In this document: positions 52,114-61,514 of the stretch, piece after piece
How the letters are laid out: every line of letters starts with the position of its first letter
How positions within the stretch are numbered: position 1 is the first letter of the stretch
Assembly: GCA_963807735.1 (NCBI GenBank)
Contig: CAWEDI010000005.1
Location: 124,001-188,000, forward strand
Reading direction: 5' to 3'
Length of the DNA: 64,000 nucleotides
Source of the DNA: Roseiarcus sp963807735
Lineage (GTDB): Bacteria > Pseudomonadota > Alphaproteobacteria > Rhizobiales > Beijerinckiaceae
Translations under genes and position numbers: made by a program
Notes under the pieces: model-generated
Database searches by the model: none
Told to the model about the DNA's origin: nothing
What the model saw: the letters and a program-made list of their open reading frames with translations, nothing else

Positions 52114-54229
52114 GTTGCATTTGCTCGTGACGAGCCGCGAAGCCCTGCGGGTCGAGGGCGAGCAAATGCACCTGCTCGAACCTCTCGAAGGGCCGGCCAA
52201 TCTTGACGCCGGCGCCTCGGAGTTGCTTAAATTTCCGGCCGTGCAGTTGTTCATCGAGCGCGCCGCCGCCGGCGGTTACCGTGAGCCGCTGGACGACGCG
52301 ACGGCCCCTCTCGTCGCCCGCATCTGTCATCGCCTGGACGGCATCGCCTTGGCCATAGAACTGGTCGCCAGTCGGGTCGGAACTTATGGCCTGCAACGCA
52401 CCGCCGATCTGCTCGACAATAAATTCAAGCTGCTTTGGCAGGGGCGGCGAAGCGCTCTGCCGAGGCATCAAACGCTGCACGCCATGCTCGACTGGAGCTT
52501 TAATCTGCTTTCCGAGAATGATCGCGCGATGTTCGCGCGCTTAGGCGTCTTCGCCGGGCCCTTCGATCTCGAGGCGGTTCAGGCGGTCGTCGGCGACGCC
52601 GACCTCCGCGAGGTGGAACAGCCGCTTGATCACCTCGTCGAGAAATCGCTGGTATGGACCTTCGAGTCGGAGACCGCGTCATACTATCGCTTGCCGCACG
52701 TCGCCCGCGACTTCGCCCTTGCCGAGCTCTCCAAACGTAACGAACGGCGGGATGTCTCCGAACGACATGCACGGTATGTGCTGCGCATGCTGTCGGCGGC
52801 CAACCCGGGCGAGCCGTTTGACCTTATGGACGCGGCGCCTCCACTGCCGCCGGTGCTGCCGCCTTGCTTGCGCGTCGCGCTCAACTGGAGCTTTTCCGAT
52901 CAGGGCGATCGCAAGCTTGCCGTCGAGTTGGCGGTCGCCGCCGCGCCAATCTGGCTGCGCATAGGTCTGCTTGGCGAATGCTGTCAATGGACTCGACGTG
53001 CGCTGCGTCACCTCGATGATCGGGAACAGGGCGGGGTGGCGGAGCTCGCGCTACAAGAGGCGCTCGCGAGTTCGGTCATGTTCGCTCTTGGGGACAGCGA
53101 GATTGCCGGCGCCGCCCTCGAGCGCGGTCGGGCTTTGGCTGAAGCGCGGGATATGCCAGCGAGACAGCTGCGCTTTTTGGCCGGGCAACACACGTTCGTC
53201 CTCATGGGAGGCGAGTTCGGCGAGACCGTCGCGATTGCCCTGCGCAGCTTGGAAATGGCGGAGCGCTCGCAAGACCAGAAGGCGCGGGTTGCGGCCGAAT
53301 GGATGCTCGGATGCTCATATCATCTGGTCGGACGACAGAAGGACGCTGAGCTGCACTGCGATCGCGGATTCGCGATCGCGGCGGGGCGCGATCTCCACAT
53401 CAATTTCTTTGGCTTCGATCTGCATGTGCGGATATTGATCATCCTCGCGCGATGCCATTGGATTCAGGGACGGTGGGATCGTGGGCTCGCGTACTGCTCC
53501 GAAGCTATAGCAATTGCGGAGCGACGCGCCAATCCGGTCGGACTGTACATCGCCCTGATCAACACGGCGATCGTGCTGCTTTGGAATCGTTCGTTCGACG
53601 AGGTGGAGACCGTCATCGATCGATTGGAGAAGCACGTCGATCGCCACGTCCTGGCTTATTTCGAGGCATGCAGCCTTTTCCTGCGCGGCGCGCTGCTGGA
53701 CCAGCGCGGCGAGCACGAATTGGCCGTTGAACGCATTGACGTCGCGATCGCTCGGCTCGATGAGCGAAACCATCGCGTTTTCTACTCATGCGCGCAACGG
53801 GCCTTGGCGGAAGCGTTGATGCGAGCCGGCCAGCTGCGACGGGCGCTGACTGTCGTCGACGATGCGATCGGTCGCGCCGGGCGTACCGGCGGCGAGTTCG
53901 ATCTTTCGGAGCTGCTGCGGACGCGCGGCGAAATCTGTCTGCGCGCAGGCGATGCGGCGGAGGCGGAATCGGCCTTTGTCCGCGCTGTCGTGCTCGCCGA
54001 TGAGCAAGGCGCATTGAGCTGGCGGTTGCGCTGCGGCGAGGCGCTGGCGCGCTTGTGGCTGTCGCAAGGTCGCACCAAAGCGGCGCATGAGGAGGTTGTG
54101 GCGTTGCTCGCGCGCCTCGCCGAACTCGGTAGCCGCGAGCTGCTGGAGCCTATCCGCGATCGCCTGCTCGGTTTGAAAAGGGAGTCCTCGCGACGCGCCA
54201 ATTTGCATAATGCCGTCGCCGCACAGTAA
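52031..54229 (+). CDS. winged-helix/NTPase/TPR regulator, copy 2, C-terminal part
   Basis: 732 aa in the frame that resumes the NTPase after the shift near 51972: Walker B MLIVLDNCEHLADAVAALAE, LLVTSREALRVEGEQ, ICHRLDGIALAIELVASRV, RHQTLHAMLDWSFNLL. TPR-like repeats fill the rest. It aligns with copy 1 over the whole length, including HLVGRQKDA and ILARCHWIQGRWD. Together with the N-terminal piece it would be about 950 aa. The two copies flank the DUF417/AhpD/LysR/SnoaL block, suggesting duplication before acquisition or inversion of the genes between them. Confidence 0.83.
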   Translation: MLIVLDNCEHLADAVAALAEQLHLSAAELHLLVTSREALRVEGEQMHLLEPLEGPANLDAGASELLKFPAVQLFIERAAAGGYREPLDDATAPLVARICHRLDGIALAIELVASRVGTYGLQRTADLLDNKFKLLWQGRRSALPRHQTLHAMLDWSFNLLSENDRAMFARLGVFAGPFDLEAVQAVVGDADLREVEQPLDHLVEKSLVWTFESETASYYRLPHVARDFALAELSKRNERRDVSERHARYVLRMLSAANPGEPFDLMDAAPPLPPVLPPCLRVALNWSFSDQGDRKLAVELAVAAAPIWLRIGLLGECCQWTRRALRHLDDREQGGVAELALQEALASSVMFALGDSEIAGAALERGRALAEARDMPARQLRFLAGQHTFVLMGGEFGETVAIALRSLEMAERSQDQKARVAAEWMLGCSYHLVGRQKDAELHCDRGFAIAAGRDLHINFFGFDLHVRILIILARCHWIQGRWDRGLAYCSEAIAIAERRANPVGLYIALINTAIVLLWNRSFDEVETVIDRLEKHVDRHVLAYFEACSLFLRGALLDQRGEHELAVERIDVAIARLDERNHRVFYSCAQRALAEALMRAGQLRRALTVVDDAIGRAGRTGGEFDLSELLRTRGEICLRAGDAAEAESAFVRAVVLADEQGALSWRLRCGEALARLWLSQGRTKAAHEEVVALLARLAELGSRELLEPIRDRLLGLKRESSRRANLHNAVAAQ

Positions 54230-54299
54230 ACTACTGGTGGCCGCATTCGCCACGATGGGATAGGCCCGAGCGGCCGCTCGACCAAATCCCCGCGAGAGA

Positions 54300-55129
54300 T
54301 TTTTCGCCGATCCGATCTACGGCTGGTGAGGAAATCGAACTTCAGCTACCGCACGGACTGCGAAGTGACGCGCATCAATGTCGACCGCTCCGGAAAAAGG
54401 GCGACAGGCATAACGTTCATCGACACGAGCGGCGAAGAGTGGGAACAGCCGGCCGAACTTGTGATCCTTGCCGCATTCACCCCCTTCAACGTTCAACTGC
54501 TGCTGTTGTCGGGGATTGGCAAACCTTACGATCCTGTCTCCAATCAGGGGTGATTGGGCGCAACTTCACCATCAGACGATCTCCAGCGTCAACGGATTCT
54601 TCGACAAGGAGAAATTCATCTTTAATCCCTTTATTTCCTCCGCCTCCATCGGCATGTGCATCGACGAATTCAATGGCGACAATTTCGACCACGGGCCTTG
54701 GGCTTCGTTGGCGGCGGCTATATGGGGCAGGTGCAGACCAACGGGAGACCGATTCAGACCAACCTGTTTCCACCCGGCACGCCGGCCTGGGGAGCAACGC
54801 CTATCTCACCGACAAGTTTGCTGAAATCATCAAAGCGATGGGCGCAAGGGAGATCGAGAAGCAGTACCGCAAACCGCCATACGACGTCACAAAGTATTAG
54901 ACCACGCACTTATGCGGCGGCGCAATCATGGGGACCGACCCCGCGACGAGCGCGATCAACCGCTACCTGCAAAGTTGACGTTCCCAATCTTTTCGTCATG
55001 GGCGCGAGCGCGTTTCCGCAGAACGCCGGCTACAATCGAACCGGGACGGTTGCGGCGCTCGCCTTCTGGTCAGCCGAGATGATCAGGACTCAGTACCTCA
55101 AGAATCCGGGGCCCCTCGCCCATGCCTGA
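54300..55129 (+). pseudogene. GMC oxidoreductase (gluconate 2-dehydrogenase-like) remnant
   Basis: GMC flavoprotein sequence is spread over several frames: EVTRINVDRSGKRATGITFI and LVILAAFTPFNVQLLLLSGI (54365-54520), KEKFIFNPFISSASIGMCID (about 54610-54670), NLFPPGTPAWG, NAYLTDKFAEIIKAMG, and FVMGASAFPQNAGYNRTGTV with ALAFWSAEMIR (54990-55090), the last being the conserved flavin-binding C-terminus. At least three frameshifts, and the N-terminal FAD motif is absent. It was probably part of a membrane gluconate/alcohol dehydrogenase with the cytochrome c that follows. Confidence 0.75.
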
Positions 55130-55466
55130 CAATCCAGCGCGGCGGATCGCGGGCGCTACGATCGCTTCGTTGTTGCTCGCTTCGAGTCTGCTCGCGCCGA
55201 GCCGCGCGCAGTACAAAGTCGGGACGAGCCTGGACCCGCAGAATTTCGGCCAGATCCAACGGGGTCGATATCTCGCGATCGCGGGCGACTGCGGAAGCTG
55301 TCACACTGTGCCGGGCTCAGGTGAGCCCTACGCCGGCGGTCGGTCGATCGAAACTCCGTTCGGCGTTGGGGTTGGGGCCAACATCACCCCCGATTCCGAG
55401 ACCGGGATCGGAGCTTGGAGCGACGAGCAGTTCGTCCGCGCGCTACGCGAGGGCAAAAAGGAATGA
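55122..55466 (+). CDS. cytochrome c, truncated by a frameshift
   Basis: 114 aa; the ATG overlaps the end of the GMC remnant by 8 nt. Signal peptide (ATIASLLLASSLLAPSRAQY), then RGRYLAIAGDCGSCHTVPGS with a CxxCH haem site, ANITPDSETGIGAWSDEQF and VRALREGK. A run of five A at 55457 shifts the frame: without one A it would continue RNDGQLLYPAMPYM, the conserved Met-ligand region. Homology then ends anyway, so the second and third haem domains expected for gluconate-dehydrogenase cytochromes are missing. Probably non-functional; it was the electron-transfer subunit for the GMC protein. Confidence 0.75.
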   Translation: MPDNPARRIAGATIASLLLASSLLAPSRAQYKVGTSLDPQNFGQIQRGRYLAIAGDCGSCHTVPGSGEPYAGGRSIETPFGVGVGANITPDSETGIGAWSDEQFVRALREGKKE

Positions 55467-55901
55467 CGGACAGCTCCTCTACCCAGCAATGCCTTATATG
55501 AGTGCGGGTTCGCGAGCGCCGCGGCAGTGACGTTGGGATTGAAATCGCACGGAACGGAGACGCAGGTTGCGATGCCCACGCGCCCGGGTATGAGCGCTTT
55601 GAGCCGGGAGCCGCCGGTCCGAACTCGGGGTCGGCGCGATGGAACCGGAAGTTCGGTTTAGGGCAAGGTCAGGCCGTGAACTCCATCCATGCCAGCGACG
55701 CGCCCAGCTCGATCGTGCAATGGAAGAATCCGAAGTGTAGGCGTACCGGCCGACTTCATTTATCGCGCGGCCTCTAGTATATTTGGGACCAACCCTCACG
55801 CGTCGCCGGAGGACCATCGGATCTGCCGCTTCATGGCAATCAATCTAACCCGCTTTTTGCAGGAGCGGGCGCAAGGCAACGAACTTAGGGAGGGCGAGGC
55901 G
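55467..55901. other. remnant of the cytochrome c gene and upstream region of the VOC gene
   Basis: The first about 30 nt continue the cytochrome frame (PAMPYM). A middle segment (GYERFEPGAAGPNSGSARWN) shows no certain family match. Nothing else is supported. Confidence 0.4.
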
Positions 55902-56414
55902 ATGTCGGAAAAAGTGTATGGCACGCATCACATCGGGATCACAGTTCCCGACATAGAACAGGGCATCGCCTTTTTCGAAGCCGTATTCGGCGCAGTGACG
56001 GTGTTCCGGACCGGCACCTTCAACGTCGACGAGCACTTTATGCGGCGCAAGCTCGGCGCCGCCCCGAACACGCGTATTCGCGATCTGGCCTTCCTACGCT
56101 GCGGCGACGGCCCGAGCGTCGAGTTGTTCGAGTACAGCGGCGAGGATAGCACCGCGCGTCCGAAACGTGTCTCCGAGGTCGGCGGCATGCATCTCTGCTT
56201 CGAGGTCGAAGACGTATTTGCCTCTGCTGAGCGGCTGCGGGCGCTCGGGGTCGACTTTCTTGAGGGTCCGAACACGGTGGAAGAAGGACCGCTCGCCGGC
56301 TTCAGCTGGATCTATTTCGAGGCCCCCTGGGGACAGGTGCTCGAGATCGCGAGCTTCTCGTCGCTCGGCTATGAAAAGGACACGCCGAAGCGGTTGTGGC
56401 GGGCGAGGCCGTAG
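55902..56414 (+). CDS. VOC superfamily (glyoxalase/dioxygenase-like) protein
   Basis: 170 aa from ATG at 55902, after GGGAGGGCGAGG. Two beta-alpha-beta-beta-beta modules: GTHHIGITVPDIEQGIAFFE in the first, EVGGMHLCFEVEDVFASAER in the second. Likely metal ligands are His (HHIGI), Glu (SVELFEY), His (MHLCFEV) and Glu (GQVLEIASF), matching the HEHE pattern of the fold. Substrate unknown; lyase, epimerase or dioxygenase functions are possible. The longer frame from 55689 contains no VOC sequence. Confidence 0.87.
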   Translation: MSEKVYGTHHIGITVPDIEQGIAFFEAVFGAVTVFRTGTFNVDEHFMRRKLGAAPNTRIRDLAFLRCGDGPSVELFEYSGEDSTARPKRVSEVGGMHLCFEVEDVFASAERLRALGVDFLEGPNTVEEGPLAGFSWIYFEAPWGQVLEIASFSSLGYEKDTPKRLWRARP

Positions 56415-56545
56415 CTGACGCCCGACCCGGTTGTTCACGTGTTCACGAGGCCTATCAGCAGGTAGGCCGCCACCCGGGTGTTCACCGGCGGCGACAAAAG
56501 GTCGTGGCGCGGGTTGACGGAGCAGCGAGCTTAACGGCCAAAGTG

Positions 56546-57589
56546 CTAGCGAGGGCCACGCAAAGACTCGGCAAGCATGGATGCGTTCTCGGGCTTCGCC
56601 TGTAATAGGCCCCGTTCGACCGCGAGGGCCATTTCAATCACACGCTCGTTCACGGGCGCCGGTTTGCCAAACTTGCGTAAGATCTCTACGGCGTATCCAT
56701 TGACCTCCGCGATCTCGGCTCGCCTTCCCTTTCGCCAATCCTGCAGTGATGTCGTCAACGTGTCAGGTCGCGAGAACGTGGTCAGGACCTCCTCAAATAT
56801 ACGGTCGACGTAGCGTTCCGGGTCGTTAGTTGTGACGGGCGGCAGGCCGATGATCGGTATGATCGACGCGCCGTCGAGAAGCGCCGCTTGCATGGCCTCG
56901 TAGCCCGCCTGCCGCATGACCTCCAGATAGCCAGGCACGCGCGCGGCGTCGTTCAGCGGCAAATCGAGCAGTGCGGAGGGGATCAATTCGGCAGCGTTGA
57001 CGACAAGCTTCATCCACTTGCTGGACTTGATGTCGTTTGAAACCTCGACACGCCCTGAACAGCGCAGCAAGTGAGCAACCGCTTCGACCCGATGCTGCTG
57101 CCGGGGATCGACCGCGCCAAGCGCGAACCAGGACTCGTCGTGGTCGTTCTGTCGGTTGGTTACGCCGGGCGTGAACATGTTCGAGGCGATCTCGATGACG
57201 GCGCCGATCGTCTGCTCGGGCCCGACGACGTCGGCGATATCGAGATGGGTCATGCCGTTCTGCAGGCCGACGACGAAGCCATCTTCGGCGAGCACCGGCG
57301 CAATCATCTGCGTGACCCATTTTGTGTCATAGGCCTTGACGATGAGAAAGACGAGATCGAAGGGCTCGCGCACCTCCGCGACCTGACAGAAATGCAGAGC
57401 CGGCGGCCGCGCGTTGATCGTGCGGGTCGGAAGATTGACCGTGATGCCGTCCCGTCGGATCGCCTCGACATGCGCCGGCCACTGCTCGATGAACGTGACG
57501 TCGTGACCCGCGAGAGCGAAGTCGGCGCCAATCGAGGCGCCCTGCGCGCCTGTGCCGACGAAGGCGATTCTTGGAGGTTTCACCGGCAT
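56546..57589 (-). CDS. 2-dehydropantoate 2-reductase family oxidoreductase (PanE/ApbA-like)
   Basis: 347 aa from ATG at 57589 (MPVKPPRIAFVGTGAQGASI), with GGAG 6 nt upstream; an ATG four codons earlier overlaps that ribosome site. N-terminal Rossmann motif GTGAQGASIG and LVFLIVKAYDTKW; central Lys region SSKWMKLVVNAAELIPSAL and C-terminal RKGRRAEIAEVNGYAVEI with GKPAPVNERV, conserved in ketopantoate reductases. It is longer than E. coli PanE and lies at the end of a sugar-transport operon, so it more likely reduces a 2-keto acid of sugar breakdown than pantoate precursor. This is inference. Confidence 0.85.
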   Translation of the reverse strand: MPVKPPRIAFVGTGAQGASIGADFALAGHDVTFIEQWPAHVEAIRRDGITVNLPTRTINARPPALHFCQVAEVREPFDLVFLIVKAYDTKWVTQMIAPVLAEDGFVVGLQNGMTHLDIADVVGPEQTIGAVIEIASNMFTPGVTNRQNDHDESWFALGAVDPRQQHRVEAVAHLLRCSGRVEVSNDIKSSKWMKLVVNAAELIPSALLDLPLNDAARVPGYLEVMRQAGYEAMQAALLDGASIIPIIGLPPVTTNDPERYVDRIFEEVLTTFSRPDTLTTSLQDWRKGRRAEIAEVNGYAVEILRKFGKPAPVNERVIEMALAVERGLLQAKPENASMLAESLRGPR

Positions 57590-57838
57590 ATCAAACTCCA
57601 ACTCTTTGTCGCGGTCTTACTTCGCAGCCCGGCCGCACACCGGCCGTCCGCCCTGTCGTTCGTAGGCGAGGCCTCCCGGCGCCGAGACGAGGTCGAGTTG
57701 AAAGCCCCAGGATACAGCGTAGGTCGGCTTGGCGAAGTGCTCAGCTCGTCCGGCTTTTCAAGCTTGCCCTTGAGAAAGGCGATCAAGGCGCCCCCCAATT
57801 CATGCGATGCCGTCCCTGCTTGCAAGAGGCGCGATCCC

Positions 57839-59410
57839 CTAAGCCGCGGCGCGGCTGCGCACCGTGGAATATATCAGCGCAGCGACAAGGATCAGGGCGC
57901 CCTGGAAGACATATTGATAGGTCTGGCTGAGGTTGAGAAACGATACGGCGTTCAGCACTTCCGTCAACAGCACCGCGCCGAGCGCCGTGCCGATGAAGGT
58001 GCCGCGACCGCCGCGAAGGCTGGTGCCGCCGAGCACGACAGCGGTTATGCTGGACAGCGTGTAGCCCGCGCCCTGCCGGGGATCGCCGACGCCGATCTGG
58101 ACCATGAGCATGATCGCGCCGAAGGCGGTCATGAGCGAGCAAGCGACGTAGCCGGCGACAAAGCTGCGATCGACCCGCACGCCAATGCGTCGCGCCGCGC
58201 CTTCCTCCGAACCGATTGCCCGCAATTGCCAGCCCGCGCGCGTCTTGCGCAGAACATATTCGCCGGCGAGCGCCAACAGGACGAGGAAGATGAACGCGAC
58301 AGGGATCGGTCCGATTTGCCAGCTCAGCGTTTCCACGACCTTGCTGTTGATATAACCCTCTGGCCCGTCGCGGAGCAGGAAGCTGCAACCCTGCAAGCCA
58401 ATATAGGTGGCGAGCGTCGCTGCGATAGCGGTGAAATTGGCGAAGCGGATCAGTAGGCCGTTGACGGTGCCTACGACCAGCGCACCCACAAATATCAGGG
58501 CGAAGCCGGCGGCGATCATCCCCGCCGATTTATCCTCGTTGATGAAGAAGGACGCGACGACGACAAGGAAACCCGACAGCGGCCCGACCGAAAGATCGAT
58601 CCCGCCCATTAGGATCGCAATGGTCTGTCCGAGCGCGATGAAGCCGAGCGCCGTCGTCAGCATCAGGATGTTGGAGATGTTGAAGGCCGAGAAGAAATTG
58701 GCGTTCTGGCTGAAGACATAGAGGCCGAGAAGGCAGGTCACGATCGCCAGCGGAACCGCCGGCGCATTGTCCGATTGCAGGAAATGCCTGAGCCCGTTGC
58801 GCGGGCCGCGGCGTAGGCGCGCGCTCTCTCCGCCCGTCGTTTGCGCATGCACGGCCGCGGCGACGATCTTGGCTTCAACCACATCCTCGCCGCGCAGGGT
58901 GGCGACGACGCGTCCGCGCGAAAGGACGATGACCTGATCGCAGAGCCCTTCAAGCTCGGCGGCGTCGGAGGAATTCACGACAACCGGGGTGCCCGAACTC
59001 GAAACCTCCCGTAGGATCCTGTAGATCTCAAACCTCGCGCCGACGTCGACGCCCTGCGTCGGTTCGTCCGCCACGATCAATTGCGGCGCGCAGAGCAGTG
59101 CGCGCGCCATCACCACTTTCTGCTGATTGCCGCCCGACAGCGACAGGATCGGGGCCTCAAGGCTCGTCGCCTTCACCGCGAGCGAGCGAAACGCCATCAT
59201 CACCTGGCGCTCTTCCTCGGCCCGGCTGAGGACGCCCCACGAGGCGAATTTGTCGAGAGCGGCGAAGGTCGCGTTCTCGCGCACGGTCAGACTTCCGGCG
59301 AGCCCCTCCGTATGCCGGTCCGAAGGCATGAAGGCGGCCTTGCGCAGGAGATCGTGAGCGCTGACCGTCTCGCCCTTCAGCCGAACGACGCCATGCGAGA
59401 CTCCGAAGCC
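57839..59410 (-). CDS. sugar ABC transporter ATPase-permease fusion, C-terminal part (second ATPase domain + permease)
   Basis: This frame starts where the ATPase frame breaks (near 59410): GVVRLKGETVSAHDLL, LSGGNQQKVVMARALL (ABC signature), LIVADEPTQGVDVGARFEIY (Walker B, degenerate second site). After AKIVAAAVHAQTTGGE, with no stop, a full RbsC-type permease follows: FNISNILMLTTALGFIALGQ, IAILMGGIDLSVGPLSGFLV, LRAIGSEEGAARRIGVRV (EAA-like loop), AVVLGGTSLRGGRGTFIGTA. So ATPase and permease are one polypeptide, unlike the usual separate RbsA and RbsC. It would work with the binding protein and second permease encoded just upstream in the operon. Confidence 0.85.
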   Translation of the reverse strand, partial: GFGVSHGVVRLKGETVSAHDLLRKAAFMPSDRHTEGLAGSLTVRENATFAALDKFASWGVLSRAEEERQVMMAFRSLAVKATSLEAPILSLSGGNQQKVVMARALLCAPQLIVADEPTQGVDVGARFEIYRILREVSSSGTPVVVNSSDAAELEGLCDQVIVLSRGRVVATLRGEDVVEAKIVAAAVHAQTTGGESARLRRGPRNGLRHFLQSDNAPAVPLAIVTCLLGLYVFSQNANFFSAFNISNILMLTTALGFIALGQTIAILMGGIDLSVGPLSGFLVVVASFFINEDKSAGMIAAGFALIFVGALVVGTVNGLLIRFANFTAIAATLATYIGLQGCSFLLRDGPEGYINSKVVETLSWQIGPIPVAFIFLVLLALAGEYVLRKTRAGWQLRAIGSEEGAARRIGVRVDRSFVAGYVACSLMTAFGAIMLMVQIGVGDPRQGAGYTLSSITAVVLGGTSLRGGRGTFIGTALGAVLLTEVLNAVSFLNLSQTYQYVFQGALILVAALIYSTVRSRAAA

Positions 59411-60347
59411 CGGCGAGCGCCCGCATGAGTTCCGACTGCCCGTTGCCGGCGACCCCTGCAACGCCGATGATTTCCGCGCGAAGCGAAGCAAAGCTGACGT
59501 CGTAGAAATTGTCGCCGCTGAAGCCATCAACCGCAAGGTCGATTTCCTCCGATCGGCTTTGCGACTTCGGCGGGAAAGCGGAGACCAGGGCGCGGCCGAC
59601 GATGAGATTGAGCAGATCCGCGTCGCTGATCTCGCTGACCTTCGCCACACCGCGCAGCTTTCCGTCGCGCAGCACCGTGACGCGGTCCGCGATCTCTCGT
59701 AATTCCGCGAGCCTGTGGGTGATGTAGATGACCGCCGTGCCCGCCTTGACGACATCGCGGATGCGGCCGAACAGCATATCGGTCGCGTCCTGATCGAGCG
59801 CCGCCGTGGGCTCGTCGAGGATCAGCACCTTAGGATGAACAGCAAGCGCTCTGGCTATTTCAAGCAGATGCTTTTGCGCCACTGTGAGAGCATCGACGCG
59901 CATGCGCAACGGCACGTCGAGACCGACCTGATCCAACGCCGCGCGGGCGAAATCCGTCGGTGAGCCGCCGTCGATGAGCGCGGACGGAAGCGCGACCAAA
60001 AAGTTCTCCAGCACTGAGAGATCATCGAGCACGGCAGGATGCTGGAAGGCGATGGCGACGCCGAGCGAGGCGGCGACCTGCGGCGACATCGCAGCAATCC
60101 GCTCGCCTTCGAAATGAATATCGCCGGCGCTGGGTTGCAACGCGCCGGAGATGATGTTCATCAACGTCGATTTGCCGGCGCCATTCTCGCCGAGGATGGC
60201 GTGGACCTCGCCGGCGTAAAACTCGACGCTGACATGCTCTAGCGCCGCGACGCCCGAGAAATATTTAGAAATGTCCGTGAGCCGGATCGTCGCCGGGCCC
60301 GGCGCGGAGTCGGGATAGGCTTTCACTTGGGGCTGATCGAGCGTCAC
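59157..60347 (-). CDS. sugar ABC transporter ATPase-permease fusion, N-terminal part (first ATPase domain)
   Basis: GTG at 60347 (VTLDQPQVKAYPDSAP) is the likely start; the frame opens at TTG 60365. RbsA/MglA-type first domain: IRLTDISKYFSGVAALEHVS, Walker A GENGAGKST, Q-loop AFQHPAVLDDLSVLENF, signature LTVAQKHLLEIARALAV, Walker B VLILDEPTAALDQD, switch YITHRLAELREIADRV. A linker and GVAGVAGNGQSELMRALAGL begin the second domain; from about 59410 to 59157 this frame is nonsense and the protein continues in the other frame. Provides ATP hydrolysis for import of a ribose- or polyol-like sugar. Confidence 0.85.
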   Translation of the reverse strand: MTLDQPQVKAYPDSAPGPATIRLTDISKYFSGVAALEHVSVEFYAGEVHAILGENGAGKSTLMNIISGALQPSAGDIHFEGERIAAMSPQVAASLGVAIAFQHPAVLDDLSVLENFLVALPSALIDGGSPTDFARAALDQVGLDVPLRMRVDALTVAQKHLLEIARALAVHPKVLILDEPTAALDQDATDMLFGRIRDVVKAGTAVIYITHRLAELREIADRVTVLRDGKLRGVAKVSEISDADLLNLIVGRALVSAFPPKSQSRSEEIDLAVDGFSGDNFYDVSFASLRAEIIGVAGVAGNGQSELMRALAGLRSLAWRRSAEGRDGQRSRSPAQGRLHAFGPAYGGARRKSDRARERDLRRSRQIRLVGRPQPGRGRAPGDDGVSLARGEGDEP

Positions 60348-60432
60348 AACCGCTTCCCGTAGCAAGGCTCACCTATCGCGCAAAAGAGCGGCGATCGCGA
60401 GCGCGTGGGCGCGTCGGGATCGCCTTTTCTTG

Positions 60433-61494
60433 TTACTTGCTGACAGCCTTGGCCTGATCTTCCGCCGGCAGTTCGGACGACAGATAGATCGCGCCCGGCA
60501 GATCCTTGCGGCATTGCACCGGCTTGGGATTGCCCGACACGGAGTCCTCGAACATCGGCGCCTTGAAGATGTCCTCGCTCGGCAGCTTGCCGCCCGTCAC
60601 GGACGCCACCGCCCATTGCACGGCAAGGCGCACGTTGTCGTTGCCGGTTGCGACGGTGAACAGCTTGAAGTCGGGATTAGCTTCGTGGTTCTCGGCCCAG
60701 AAGCAGCCGAGCGAATTGCCGTCCGAGGTCGCGAGCGCGGGCACCGAACGGTTGAACTTCTTGAACTCCGGCAGCGCGCCGACGAGCGACGGGCCGAAAT
60801 CCGAGATGATCACGTCGATTTTCGGATTTTTAGCGATTTCGGCAGTGAGGACCTGCTGGGTCAGCGAGGGGTCCCAGTTGGTGACGTCGAACGGCGCGGG
60901 ATTGAGGAACTTGTATTTGTCGTCGAGCACTGATTTGAGACCCGCGAGTTCGTCGAGGCCCTGGCTGTTGCCGGCGGGACCGCTAAGGAACAGCATGTTG
61001 CCGCCATTGGGCAGGATCTGCTTGATCCACTTGCCCCAGTTCTCGCCGTCATTCTTGAATGAAGCGCCAATAAACTGGGTGTAGTTCTCCCCTGCCTTGC
61101 CGCCGACATTGACGCGATAGGGCACGACCACTTTGCCGGCCTTGAAGACGCTGGTCAGCGCCGGCAGCACGGCCGGGCCGGCGTCGCCGAATACAACGAG
61201 CGCATCCACGCCCTTCGCGGCGAAGCCCTTGATGTCCGAGATCGCCTTCTGCGTATTACCCTGCCCGTCGGCGTACTCATATTTGGTGATGCTCGGGCAA
61301 AGTTCCGCTGTTTGTTTGCCGGAGGCCGTGGTGACCTGACGCCAGCTGTTGCCGCCGAAGCCGTCGAGCAGCGCCAGTGTCGCCTTCTTCGGACCGCACC
61401 AGGAGGGAAGATCCGACGCGTGACTGGCCACGGGCCAAAAGTTCATCGCCGCGAGGGCGGCGGCGGAGAGCAATGCGTGTTTCAACATATTCAT
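60433..61494 (-). CDS. periplasmic sugar-binding protein of the ABC transporter
   Basis: 353 aa from ATG at 61494, with GGAGG at 8 nt. Signal peptide MLKHALLSAAALAAMNFWPV with cleavage after SHA. The mature part matches class B (ribose/galactose-type) binding proteins: YEYADGQGNTQKAISDIKGF, VDALVVFGDAGPAVLPALTS, VVVPYRVNVGGKAGENYTQF, GNMLFLSGPAGNSQGLDEL, DVIISDFGPSLVGALPEFKK. It captures the substrate in the periplasm for the two permeases. The ligand cannot be read from sequence. It lies between the permease gene (20 bp) and the ATPase-permease gene (85 bp). Confidence 0.9.
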   Translation of the reverse strand: MNMLKHALLSAAALAAMNFWPVASHASDLPSWCGPKKATLALLDGFGGNSWRQVTTASGKQTAELCPSITKYEYADGQGNTQKAISDIKGFAAKGVDALVVFGDAGPAVLPALTSVFKAGKVVVPYRVNVGGKAGENYTQFIGASFKNDGENWGKWIKQILPNGGNMLFLSGPAGNSQGLDELAGLKSVLDDKYKFLNPAPFDVTNWDPSLTQQVLTAEIAKNPKIDVIISDFGPSLVGALPEFKKFNRSVPALATSDGNSLGCFWAENHEANPDFKLFTVATGNDNVRLAVQWAVASVTGGKLPSEDIFKAPMFEDSVSGNPKPVQCRKDLPGAIYLSSELPAEDQAKAVSK

Positions 61495-61514
61495 CTGGTT
61501 TCCTCCGGGTGTAG

